From Woeseiaceae bacterium (GTDB lineage: Bacteria > Pseudomonadota > Gammaproteobacteria > Steroidobacterales > Woeseiaceae), in assembly GCA_013043165.1 (NCBI GenBank), contig JABDOQ010000092.1, positions 1 through 56,463 on the forward strand: a stretch of DNA of 56,463 nucleotides. Reading direction: 5' to 3'. Positions 34,588 to 42,994 of this stretch are shown piece after piece. Position numbers and translations under genes: made by a program. The stretch's first letter is position 1; the number at the start of each line of letters is the position of its first letter. The notes beneath the pieces were generated by a model. It was not told the DNA's origin and did no database searches. It saw nothing but the letters and a program-made list of their open reading frames with translations.

Positions 34588-36258
34588 ATGTACACCAGTT
34601 TTTTCGGCCTGAATGAAAAACCGTTCTCGATAACGCCCGACCCGCGTTACCTTTTCCTGAGCGAGCGGCACGGGGAGGCGCTCGCTCACCTGGTGTATGG
34701 CGTTACCGAGAGCGGTGGCTTTGTTCAGCTGACCGGCGAAGTCGGCACCGGCAAGACGACCCTCGTTCGCACGCTGCTCCTGAACCGCATGCCCGACAAC
34801 GCCGATGTCGCCGTCGTACTGAATCCGCAGCTGTCGGTCCTCGAATTCCTCGCAACGATCTGCGAGGAGCTCCATATCGACGTACCTCACAACCGGGGCA
34901 GCATCAAGGCGCTGACCGACGCGCTCAACCGGCATCTGCTTAAAGCCCATGGCGAAGGTCGGCGAACCATCCTGATCGTCGACGAAGCGCAGAATCTGTC
35001 ACCCGCCGTGCTGGAACAGGTCCGTCTGCTCACCAATCTCGAGACCGCGAAACAAAAGCTGCTGCAGATCATACTGATCGGCCAGCCTGAACTCCGCGAA
35101 CTGCTTGCGCGCAATGATCTTCGTCAGCTCGCGCAGCGCATTACCGGCCGCTACCACCTCGAGCCGCTGACGACGGAAGAAACCGCAGACTACATCGAAC
35201 ATCGCCTCAAGGTTGCAGGTGCACTCGGCGAAGTGTTCGACCCCGGGGCGAAAAAGGAAACGTTTCATCTGTCACAGGGAGTGCCACGCCTGATCAACGT
35301 CATCTGTGACCGCGCGCTGCTCGGCGCGTACAGCCTCGAGTCGCGTCGCGTCGATCGCCGGCTCATCCGCCGGGCTGCCGCCGAAGTCCGCGGACAGCTG
35401 GAGCGCTCGCCCTGGCTGCGCCCGGTTGCCATCACGGCGGGCGTCATAGCGGTTGCGATAATCGCCGCAACCCTCTGGTCCCTGACCCGGCTGCAGGAGT
35501 CACAGCCGGTGCTGATCGCAGAGGCACCCGCGGAAGCTGTCGCGGCCGAGACGCTCGACGAGACGCCGGACATATCACGATCCGAAGCTGCAGCAGCTTC
35601 GGAAATACCCGCAGCACAGCCGACACTGAATGAACAACTGCAGCTCGCCACCGACCTGACGAACACCGCGTCGGCACTCAGCACGCTGTTCGGCGCCTGG
35701 GGCCTCGACTACGACGTCGGTGGCAAGGACGCTTGTTCGCAGGCCGGCGACGCGGGTCTCGCGTGTCTTTACCAGCGTGGCTCCTGGAGCGGACTGCGGC
35801 AGATGGACCGGCCGGCGGTTCTGACCCTGATCGACGATAGCGGTGAGTCCCACGAGGTCGTGCTGATGGCGGTTCACGGCAACACGGCCGAGCTCTCTAT
35901 CGGCGGCGTACTCGTAACGCACCCGGTCGAATCGATCACCGACGCCTGGTTTGGCCAGTACCTGTTGCTATGGCGTCCACCGAACGGACGAGCGATTTCT
36001 CTCGGACCGAATTCGCGCGGCGCGGATGTCGTATGGCTGCGCGAGAGCCTTGCATCGATCGACGACCGCTTTGTCACCAGCACTCCTGCGTCAGACGTAT
36101 ACGATACGGAGCTCGAGCAGGTGGTGCGGGCTTTCCAGCGCGCCCATCGACTCGATGTCGACGGGCTGGCCGGACAACAAACACAGATCGTCATCAATTC
36201 TCTGCTCGCGGTCGACGGCACCCCGCGTCTCAGAACCCCGCTGCTGGCAAAGGACTAG
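34588..36258 (+). CDS. gspA: GspA/ExeA-type AAA ATPase with peptidoglycan-binding domain
   Basis: 556 residues. N-terminal signature MYTSFFGLNEKPFSITPDPRYLF (split around residue 20) of the ExeA family. Walker A GEVGTGKTT (about 50-58), Walker B ILIVDEAQNL, one membrane span (about 275-293). A periplasmic part has a degenerate C39-peptidase-like region (about 350-465) and a PG_binding_1 domain (about 470-545, containing RAFQRAHRLDVDGLAG). With GspB it helps place the type II secretin through the cell wall. No other gsp genes lie in the window. Confidence 0.93.
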   Translation: MYTSFFGLNEKPFSITPDPRYLFLSERHGEALAHLVYGVTESGGFVQLTGEVGTGKTTLVRTLLLNRMPDNADVAVVLNPQLSVLEFLATICEELHIDVPHNRGSIKALTDALNRHLLKAHGEGRRTILIVDEAQNLSPAVLEQVRLLTNLETAKQKLLQIILIGQPELRELLARNDLRQLAQRITGRYHLEPLTTEETADYIEHRLKVAGALGEVFDPGAKKETFHLSQGVPRLINVICDRALLGAYSLESRRVDRRLIRRAAAEVRGQLERSPWLRPVAITAGVIAVAIIAATLWSLTRLQESQPVLIAEAPAEAVAAETLDETPDISRSEAAAASEIPAAQPTLNEQLQLATDLTNTASALSTLFGAWGLDYDVGGKDACSQAGDAGLACLYQRGSWSGLRQMDRPAVLTLIDDSGESHEVVLMAVHGNTAELSIGGVLVTHPVESITDAWFGQYLLLWRPPNGRAISLGPNSRGADVVWLRESLASIDDRFVTSTPASDVYDTELEQVVRAFQRAHRLDVDGLAGQQTQIVINSLLAVDGTPRLRTPLLAKD

Positions 36259-36261
36259 CCG

Positions 36262-36912
36262 ATGTCATTCATACTTGACGCGCTCAAGAAATCCGAAACG
36301 GACCGACAGCAGCAGAGTTCCGCGGAATTTGCCGGAGTGCCAACCGGCAACAGCAGCCCCGGCGTGCCACGCTGGCTGTGGGTGCTCGGGCTGTTACTTG
36401 CGATCAACATACTCGTGCTGCTCGGCCTGTTTTTCCGGCCGGATACCAAAGCCCCGAGCCTGCCACCGGCACCCGTCACCGAAACTCGCGAACCGGCACT
36501 GAAGGAGACGACATTGGTCGAACCGGCAACGAGCCAACCAAGCTTCGCAGAACAGGTCGCCGCCGCAAAACAAGATGCACCGGCACGCCGTGAGCCTGCT
36601 GCAGTCCTGCCGCGGCGCCCGCAAGCTGCGCCCGCCGTGACACCGGGCGTGGTTTATTCCGTCCCGCCGGAAGGCTCAAAGGTACTGCCGACGATCCAGG
36701 AGCTCAGGGCCAATGGCACGCTTGTGTTGCCGGAATTGCACCTCGACATACATGTATACAGTGATGTTCCGAACGACAGGTTTGTGTTCATTAACATGTC
36801 GAAACAACGCGAGAGCTCACAGCTCGCCGAGGGCCCCGTCGTCGAGGAAATAACGCCCGAAGGCGTGGTTCTCGAATACAGCGGCATTTCATTTTTGTTA
36901 CGGCGCGACTAG
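36262..36912 (+). CDS. gspB: general secretion pathway protein B
   Basis: 216 residues. The N-terminal MSFILDALKKSETDRQ is the hallmark of GspB/ExeB proteins. One membrane span (about 37-57), a Pro/Ala/Glu-rich periplasmic linker, and a C-terminal folded domain (about 135-216) ending SGISFLLRRD. It forms a complex with the GspA product encoded 3 bases upstream, spanning inner membrane and periplasm. Confidence 0.93.
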   Translation: MSFILDALKKSETDRQQQSSAEFAGVPTGNSSPGVPRWLWVLGLLLAINILVLLGLFFRPDTKAPSLPPAPVTETREPALKETTLVEPATSQPSFAEQVAAAKQDAPARREPAAVLPRRPQAAPAVTPGVVYSVPPEGSKVLPTIQELRANGTLVLPELHLDIHVYSDVPNDRFVFINMSKQRESSQLAEGPVVEEITPEGVVLEYSGISFLLRRD

Positions 36913-36921
36913 AGCTCGCTT

Positions 36922-38763
36922 TTGACGAGTCCGGTGACGAAATACCTGGATGGCGACGCGCTCGCTGTCGCCCTGACGTCCGGAATTCACCGCGTCATCG
37001 GCGAACAGGAGCTCCTGAATCGCATCAATGTATTCCCTGTTGCGGATAGTGATACGGGTACAAACCTCAGTCTCACGCTCAGCGCTGCGCTGGCCGTGCT
37101 CAACAAGCCCGGCCAGAAACACCTGGGCACGATGCTTGCCGCAGTTGCCGATGCGCTGCTGGACGGCGCGCGCGGAAATTCCGGAGCGATCGTCGCGCAA
37201 TTTTTTCAGGGCATGAGCGACTCAGCCGGCGAAATCAGCCGCTTTACGACCTACACGTTTGGCAACGCCGTCAGCATGGGCAGCGACTATGCGCACGACG
37301 CGCTGTCAAAACCCCGCGAAGGCACTATCCTCTCGGTTGTCGCCGCATTTGCAAACAGTATCGTGCACCAGGTTTCGGAAGAACGCGAAGGTGAGTTTCC
37401 CGGCGTCATTCAAAACGCGCTGCAACGGGTTGAGGAGGCGCTCGCAAACACGCCCAATCAACTCGAGGTTCTGCGTAAAGCCGGTGTCGTGGATGCGGGT
37501 GCCAAGGGCTTCGCCGAACTCGTCGCCGGAATGTGCGCTTACTTCAATGACGGCACTGTCGTTCCGATGCCCGATATATCGATGCAATATGATATCGAAC
37601 CCGCCGTCGAGTTCGCCGAAGCCGACAACGAGTCGAAGTTTCGCTTCTGCACCGAGTGCATCGTAACCGCGCCAGAGATCAACCGCCGCAAGCTGCGCGA
37701 AGCCCTCACTGCGATTGGCGACTCGCTTGTACTGGCCGGAACGAAGCGCAAAGCGAAAATTCATATCCATGTCGATGACCCTGACGACGTTTTCGAGATT
37801 GCCAGGCAATACGGTGATCTCAGCGCAGAAAAAGCAGACGACATGCATCGTCAGCAGCACAGTACCCACGACGCGAGACGGCGCTTCGCCGTGATCACGG
37901 ATTCGGCGGCCGATATTCCCGACGCGGACATGGAGCGTCTCGACATCCACCTGGTGCCGTGCCGGATCCAATTCGGCAACCACGGTTATCTCGACAAGGT
38001 CAGCATTACGAGCAACGAGTTTTACGCGGAGCTCGAGTCCAACCCCGATCATCCGACGACGTCGCAGCCGGCTCCCGGTGATTTTCGGCGGCAGTTTCAG
38101 TTTCTCGCCAGTCATTTCGAAGATGTGCTGTCGATCAACCTGACGGGCGCTGTCAGCGGCACTTACCAGGGGGCTCAATCGGCCGCGTCCAGGAGCAGCG
38201 CGCCGGGGCGCATCCATGTCATCGACTCGAAGAACGCCTCCCTCGGACAGGGCCAGCTTGCGGTACTCGCTGCAGAATGTGCTGACCGCGGTATTGATAT
38301 CGAAACGACAGTCGCGCTGGTCAACGAACAGATTCCCAGGACGCGCACCTATGCCCTGCTGCAGGACTTGCGCTATGCGGTTCGCGGCGGTCGTATTCCG
38401 GGCTGGGTAAAGACGGTCGCGGACCTGCTGCGGCTAAAAGCAATTCTCCGCACCACACCCGATGGTCGTGTCACTGTTGGCGGCTTCCAGCTGGGCAGTC
38501 ATAACCGCGCTGCACGTTTTGCCAAATTTATCGCCCGCCGCGCGCCCAAGGATCAGCCGATCGAAGTCGGCGTCGCGCATGCGATTTGCGAGAAGGACGC
38601 GAAGGAGCTTGCAGAGCAGATTCGTTCACGCCTGCCGGCTGTTGAGAAACTGACGCTTAGTGAACTGGGCACTGCACTTGGTGTGCACGGAGGACCCGGG
38701 ACTCTCCTCGTGTCGTTCATGCCGATCGTTTCAACGGACGATATCGCCGGCCGCGTCGATTAG
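36922..38763 (+). CDS. DAK2 (FakA-like) - DegV (FakB-like) fusion protein
   Basis: 613 residues. The N-terminal half (about 1-200) is a DAK2 kinase domain. NVFPVADSDTGTNL carries the metal-binding Asp42 and Asp44, and GARGNSGAIVAQFFQGM is conserved; usual FakA has DGDTGTN where this has DSDTGTN. Residues about 315-613 are a DegV fatty-acid-binding domain: ITDSAADIP, HPTTSQPAPGDF, and GVHGGPGTL near the end. In Firmicutes separate FakA and FakB phosphorylate exogenous fatty acids. The fusion suggests a single-chain fatty-acid kinase. The TTG start is uncertain. The end overlaps the opposing SRAP gene by 33 bases. Confidence 0.88.
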   Translation: MTSPVTKYLDGDALAVALTSGIHRVIGEQELLNRINVFPVADSDTGTNLSLTLSAALAVLNKPGQKHLGTMLAAVADALLDGARGNSGAIVAQFFQGMSDSAGEISRFTTYTFGNAVSMGSDYAHDALSKPREGTILSVVAAFANSIVHQVSEEREGEFPGVIQNALQRVEEALANTPNQLEVLRKAGVVDAGAKGFAELVAGMCAYFNDGTVVPMPDISMQYDIEPAVEFAEADNESKFRFCTECIVTAPEINRRKLREALTAIGDSLVLAGTKRKAKIHIHVDDPDDVFEIARQYGDLSAEKADDMHRQQHSTHDARRRFAVITDSAADIPDADMERLDIHLVPCRIQFGNHGYLDKVSITSNEFYAELESNPDHPTTSQPAPGDFRRQFQFLASHFEDVLSINLTGAVSGTYQGAQSAASRSSAPGRIHVIDSKNASLGQGQLAVLAAECADRGIDIETTVALVNEQIPRTRTYALLQDLRYAVRGGRIPGWVKTVADLLRLKAILRTTPDGRVTVGGFQLGSHNRAARFAKFIARRAPKDQPIEVGVAHAICEKDAKELAEQIRSRLPAVEKLTLSELGTALGVHGGPGTLLVSFMPIVSTDDIAGRVD

Positions 38764-39399
38764 CTCCTCGCCCTGGTTGCGCGCATTGTTGACTCGCCGG
38801 TCGACGGGCCATGCCTGCAGCCTGGGCGTTCGTTCCGTCGCATGCTCCAGCATATCGGGCGATCCGGCGAGCCATTCGTCGGCTGCCTCCGGCTGCAGAA
38901 CGACTGGCATCCGATGATGCAGCGGCTGCATGAACTCGTTGGCCGTTGTTGTAATCAACGTCGCCGTTTGCAGAGACTCGCCGCTTTCCTTGTCATTCCA
39001 TCTCTCCCAAAGTCCTGCGAGCGCGAACGGCTCTCCGCTTGCCAAAGAGATGAAATACGGCGTTTTGGTGTCACCCTGTTTCTGCCACTCGTAGAACCCG
39101 TCCGCCAGGACGATGCAACGTCGATGCCGAAAAGCGGCACGAAACGACGGTTTTTCAGCGACTGTTTCCGCCCGCGCGTTGATCATGCGATTGCCTATCG
39201 ACGGATCCTTGGCCCAAAACGGCACGAGTCCCCAACGCAGCATGACCAGCTCACGCTGTTTGTCACTGTCTTCACGAATCGCGGCGATATCCTGGGTCGG
39301 AGCAATATTGTAGCGCGGCTTTACTTCCACGGACGCCGTTACTCCGAACAACGCGGCGGCGGCTTCACTGGGCGAATAAAATGCAAACCGGCCGCACAT
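38731..39399 (-). CDS. SRAP/YedK-type abasic-site DNA-protein crosslink protein
   Basis: 222 residues. MCGRF puts the catalytic Cys at position 2 after Met removal. RYNIAPTQ (Asn31), DGFYEW (Glu104) and LHHRMP (His near 161) complete the HMCES/YedK active site. The protein crosslinks to abasic sites in single-stranded DNA and shields them. The frame stays open upstream into the permease gene, but the conserved Cys2 fixes the start at 39399. It begins 2 bases after the permease stop. Its last 33 bases are shared with the convergent DAK2-DegV gene. Confidence 0.95.
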   Translation of the reverse strand: MCGRFAFYSPSEAAAALFGVTASVEVKPRYNIAPTQDIAAIREDSDKQRELVMLRWGLVPFWAKDPSIGNRMINARAETVAEKPSFRAAFRHRRCIVLADGFYEWQKQGDTKTPYFISLASGEPFALAGLWERWNDKESGESLQTATLITTTANEFMQPLHHRMPVVLQPEAADEWLAGSPDMLEHATERTPRLQAWPVDRRVNNARNQGEELIDAAGDIVR

Positions 39400-39401
39400 G
39401 A

Positions 39402-40175
39402 TTATTCGCGAATACCGATGCCGCGCTGCATCAGATACATGCAGCCGCTGAACAGAACCACGACGAATACAATCAGTATCGCGTATGCATGGCCGATGCT
39501 GATGTCGGATGTGCCGAGGATGCCGTAGCGAAACGCATTGACCATATAGAGGATCGGATTTGCTTTCGACACGTTCTGCCAGAATTCCGGCAGCATCGAT
39601 ATCGAATAAAAGACGCCGCCGAGGTAGGTCAGCGGTGTCAGAACGAACGTGGGGACAATGGAAATATCGTCGAACTTCCTGGCGAATATTGCATTGATGA
39701 AGCCGGCGAGAGAAAACACGATCGACGACAGCAAAACAATCGAGATGACGACCAGGGGATGGGCGACCGTCAGGCGCGTGAAAAACAGCGCTATGATCGT
39801 GACCAGCAAGCCCACTAGGAGTCCCCGCAGCACCCCACCTGCCACGTGACCAATAATGATTGTTGCATAGGACATGGGCGCAACCAGCATTTCCTCGATA
39901 TGGCGACCAAACTTGGCGCCGAAAAAGGACGAAACAACATTGCCATAGGAGTTTGTAATGACAGACATCATGATCAGGCCAGGGGCGATGTACTGCATGT
40001 AATCGAATCCATCCATGCTGCCAATACGCCTGCCGATCAGGTTGCCGAAAATGATGAAGTACAGCGTCATGGTTATGGCGGGAGGCACGATCGTCTGCAC
40101 CCAGATACGCATTACCCTCACGATTTCCTTGCGAACAATGGTCTTGGCGGCAACCACGTTGAGGCCGATGTTCAT
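39402..40175 (-). CDS. ABC-2 type exporter permease, YadH-like
   Basis: 257 residues with six membrane spans. Conserved stretches of the YadH group: FFGAKFGRHIEEMLVAP, the span VFSLAGFINAIFARKFDD, and TPLTYLGGVFYSI. It works with the YadG-like ATPase, whose gene overlaps by 4 bases. Substrate of this widespread proteobacterial exporter is not established. Confidence 0.93.
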   Translation of the reverse strand: MNIGLNVVAAKTIVRKEIVRVMRIWVQTIVPPAITMTLYFIIFGNLIGRRIGSMDGFDYMQYIAPGLIMMSVITNSYGNVVSSFFGAKFGRHIEEMLVAPMSYATIIIGHVAGGVLRGLLVGLLVTIIALFFTRLTVAHPLVVISIVLLSSIVFSLAGFINAIFARKFDDISIVPTFVLTPLTYLGGVFYSISMLPEFWQNVSKANPILYMVNAFRYGILGTSDISIGHAYAILIVFVVVLFSGCMYLMQRGIGIRE

Positions 40176-41101
40176 AGTTCAGCCTCTTGCTGCTTGCTTT
40201 CAACGAGGCGCATGAATAACTCTTCAAGCCGGTTCGCCTTGTTGCGCAGACTGGACACATGAATGTTGCGCGCGTTGAGCTGCACGAACAGATCGTTGAG
40301 GTCGCAGTCGGGGCCTTTCTCGACCTCCAGCTCGCAATCACCGCGCAGTCGTGTCATGAAACCATCGAGAGCCGGAGCGGCGGACAGTTCTTCCGCGAGA
40401 CTCAGCACAAACACTTCGCGCTGCAATTTTCTGAGCACGTCGCTCATCCTCGCATCTTCGATAATAGTGCCTTCGTCGATAATGGCGATGTGCCGACACA
40501 GCGATTCTGCCTCCTCGAGGTAATGTGTTGTCAGGATTATGGTCGTACCGGCTTCATTGATCTGGCGCAGGAACTCCCACATTGAACGTCGAATTTCAAT
40601 GTCGACTCCGGCTGTGGGCTCATCGAGAATGAGTAGCCTGGGCTCATGTACGAGGGCCCGCGCGATCATCAGCCGCCTTTTCATTCCGCCCGAAAGGCTG
40701 CGCGCGATATCGTCGCGGCGGTCCCAGAGTCTCAGGGCACGCAGGTACTTCTCGACACGCTGCTTCGCCAGTTTTCCGTGCAGGCCGTAGTAACCGGCCT
40801 GATTGGCGACGATATTACCGACCGATTCCCAGAGGTTGAGATTCACTTCCTGAGGGACGATACCGATGCAGGCTTTGGCGGCCTCGAGTTCACTGTCGAT
40901 ACTGTGGCCGAATACCTGCACTTCTCCGCCGCTCTTATTGACGAGCGAACTGACGATACCGATAGCGGTCGTCTTGCCCGCACCATTGGGGCCCAGCAGC
41001 GCGTAGAAATCGCCGCTTTCCACGGACAGGTCGATGCCCTTCAGCGCCTGGTTGCCGTTGCTGTAGGTTTTTGTGAGATTTGTTATCGAGAGCGCCTTCA
41101 T
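40172..41101 (-). CDS. ABC exporter ATP-binding protein, YadG-like
   Basis: 309 residues from ATG 41101, where similarity to YadG begins; frames starting upstream at 41122 or 41203 add non-conserved residues. Walker A GPNGAGKTT, signature LSGGMKRRLMIARALVHEP, Walker B LLILDEPTAGVDIE, H-loop TTHYLEEAE, and the C-terminal NKANRLEELFMRLV that ends this family. Partner of the permease encoded downstream. Note the intact LSGG, in contrast to the other ABC ATPase in the window. Confidence 0.95.
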   Translation of the reverse strand: MKALSITNLTKTYSNGNQALKGIDLSVESGDFYALLGPNGAGKTTAIGIVSSLVNKSGGEVQVFGHSIDSELEAAKACIGIVPQEVNLNLWESVGNIVANQAGYYGLHGKLAKQRVEKYLRALRLWDRRDDIARSLSGGMKRRLMIARALVHEPRLLILDEPTAGVDIEIRRSMWEFLRQINEAGTTIILTTHYLEEAESLCRHIAIIDEGTIIEDARMSDVLRKLQREVFVLSLAEELSAAPALDGFMTRLRGDCELEVEKGPDCDLNDLFVQLNARNIHVSSLRNKANRLEELFMRLVESKQQEAEL

Positions 41102-41135
41102 AAGGTCGCGTATTGTAACCATGCACCGGCATTCG

Positions 41136-41756
41136 TCACACCTTGGTATCGCGAATCCTGCAGGCCGCGGCAGATACCCGGCTGTACTGCAGCTCGGGGG
41201 CACGCGTTAGCAACGCCTGCAGCGCAGAGTAGTGCGATGCGAGTCGGGTCTGGTGCCGCGGGCTGATGCCGTCCTCCAGCAGGCGGCGCCATACCGTTTC
41301 TTCGTCAGGGAATCGCATGCGTAGCAAGTCTCCACGTGGCGCAGCGCTCTGCAGAAGGCTGACCAGGGTCAGCCCGGTAATGCGCTCACACCAGCCGACA
41401 GACGCGCCGCTCACGACTCGCGCTGCATAGGGATTTCGACGAACGAGCTGCCAGAGAAACCCCAAACCCGCCACCTGAAGTTGCGCGATACTTCCGTCCG
41501 GCGGGCTGCCCGAATCGATCAGGTCGAATTGCGGACTGTCGGCAAGCACGCGCTGCCAGTAGTCGTTGTCGTGCTCGCGAAAGGAGAACAGCAGGAACGG
41601 AACGCCGGCAAGCCGCGACAACTGCGAATCCGTCAGGCGTGTACTTGCGATCACACCAAAAGCCTCCTCGGCAGACCCCGCAATCGCCTTCAAAAAGGAT
41701 CGGTTGAGCGCATGGATATTGGCAAGATCGTCCCTCGTCAGTCCTTCATATTCCAT
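41136..41756 (-). CDS. FlhD-like protein with long C-terminal extension
   Basis: 206 residues from ATG 41756 (an upstream start at 41795 is possible). The first 75 residues match FlhD in order and spacing. [19 protein letters not shown] corresponds to the FlhD helix [40 protein letters not shown] corresponds to [20 protein letters not shown]. The remaining 130 residues (from about 76) have no counterpart in FlhD (116 residues) and are helical. It is divergent from a clear FlhC-like gene, which supports the assignment. Remote similarity, judged by eye. Confidence 0.6.
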   Translation of the reverse strand: [206 protein letters not shown]

Positions 41757-41819
41757 TTTTGTTCCCTTCGGGCGCTTTTCTCGCCTATCGTCCAAATTTC
41801 TATATATCGTAATTGTTGA

Positions 41820-41829
41820 CCATTTATGG
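41820..41829. promoter_or_regulatory. CArG-like palindrome, copy 1
   Basis: CCATTTATGG, a near-perfect palindrome in the A/T-rich gap between the divergent FlhD-like and FlhC-like genes. A second copy starts 31 bases further, about three helical turns. Possible paired operator. Confidence 0.45.
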
Positions 41830-41849
41830 ATATTATAGGCTATGTAAAT

Positions 41850-41861
41850 ACCATATATGGT
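41850..41861. promoter_or_regulatory. CArG-like palindrome, copy 2
   Basis: ACCATATATGGT is a perfect 12-bp palindrome, 26 bases before the FlhC-like start codon. Same face of the helix as the copy at 41820-41829. Its location suits autoregulation of the divergent pair. Confidence 0.5.
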
Positions 41862-41886
41862 CTATTTCTGGCAAAAAGAGCAAACA

Positions 41887-42480
41887 ATGCGACTAAGCGA
41901 CGATCGATATTCAGGGGAACGCAGCCAGTTCGAGCTGGCGCTGCGAATGATCCGGCACGAAGCCCGGACCCGTACCATCAGAGAGTGCACGGGCCTGTCC
42001 GACGACCGGATCCGAAAACTGTATTCCACCTACTTTCGCAACAGCGGCGATACGGTCGTGAAGCGACGCCGCGGTAAATCGCCGCGCCAGGTGACACGCT
42101 ACGTCAAGAACCCCGAAAACCAGAACCAGGCAACGACACTCGTAGCGCTGTTTTACACCGGTATGCTGATTCGTATCGATCGCGAGGACCACGTACATGC
42201 CTGCTGGCCGCGTCCGGACGTCGAGTTCGGCCATCGCCTTTGTCGCGCATACGAGACTTACCTGCTGCTGCACGAAAACGCACGGCTCAGTTTCGAATGG
42301 GCCTGGAACCTGCTGCAATGCATTTCATACAACGACGAGCTCTATCTTGCCCACTGTCGAGGTTGCGAAGCACGCTACGTCCAGGATGCTTACGCGCTCG
42401 ATCACAAAATATGCCCTACCTGTTGCATGGAAATGCCGCGCGGTTCCAGCCGCCAGGGGACGGGGCTGACAACTGTTTGA
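41887..42480 (+). CDS. FlhC-like transcriptional regulator
   Basis: 197 residues from ATG 41887 (AGAG 6 bases upstream). It follows E. coli FlhC along its length. [20 protein letters not shown] matches the FlhC helix ending TQLSRGRLIKLYKE, then comes [13 protein letters not shown] and the [13 protein letters not shown] helix. The C-terminal zinc site has Cys157, Cys160, Cys176 and Cys179 (CRGC, CPTC). FlhC forms the FlhD4C2 activator of flagellar and other genes. No flagellar gene lies in the window, so the targets are unknown. A basic insertion ([11 protein letters not shown]) follows the first helices. Confidence 0.8.
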   Translation: MRLSDDRYSGERSQFELALRMIRHEARTRTIRECTGLSDDRIRKLYSTYFRNSGDTVVKRRRGKSPRQVTRYVKNPENQNQATTLVALFYTGMLIRIDREDHVHACWPRPDVEFGHRLCRAYETYLLLHENARLSFEWAWNLLQCISYNDELYLAHCRGCEARYVQDAYALDHKICPTCCMEMPRGSSRQGTGLTTV

Positions 42481-42586
42481 CTCTCCGGTCGGACGCCCTT
42501 TTCCGGTACGATTTTCGGGTACAATCAGCGCCGTGCGGCGTTGTCGCACCAAAACAATAAAGCAATTTCATAGGGAGTCAAAATCA

Positions 42587-42973
42587 ATGTTAAGTGAATT
42601 CAAAGCGTTCGCAATGCGCGGCAACGTCGTCGACATGGCTGTCGGCATTGTTATCGGTGGGGCGTTCGGCAAAATTGTCTCGTCACTGGTCTCGGATGTG
42701 ATCATGCCGCCCATCGGCATGATCATGGGTGGCGTGGATTTCAGCCAGCTGGCCATTTCCCTGGGCGAAGGTGAGGGAGCCGCGTCGATCAATTACGGCA
42801 TGTTCATCAATACCGTGCTGGATTTTGTCATCATCGCGTTTGCGATATTCATGGTGATCAAGGGACTCAACTCCATGAAGAAGAAGGAAGAAGCGAAGCC
42901 CGCGGAGCCGCCCAAACCTTCGGCCGAGGAAACGCTGCTGACCGAAATTCGCGACCTGCTCGCAAAACAGTAG
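42587..42973 (+). CDS. mscL: large-conductance mechanosensitive channel
   Basis: 128 residues from ATG 42587 (GGGAG 8 bases upstream). Pentameric inner-membrane channel that opens at near-lytic tension. [20 protein letters not shown] is the N-terminal helix and start of TM1 with the gating glycines; TM2 is [19 protein letters not shown]. The C-terminal cytoplasmic helix follows a Pro/Glu/Lys linker. Length is normal (E. coli 136). Confidence 0.97.
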   Translation: MLSEFKAFAMRGNVVDMAVGIVIGGAFGKIVSSLVSDVIMPPIGMIMGGVDFSQLAISLGEGEGAASINYGMFINTVLDFVIIAFAIFMVIKGLNSMKKKEEAKPAEPPKPSAEETLLTEIRDLLAKQ

Positions 42974-42994
42974 GTCCGCAACGCGCAGCGGGCA

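Noticed and set aside
38731..40341. 536-residue reading of the SRAP frame
   Set aside because: The first 314 residues run inside the permease and ATPase genes in another frame; the SRAP protein must begin at its MCGRF motif (39399).
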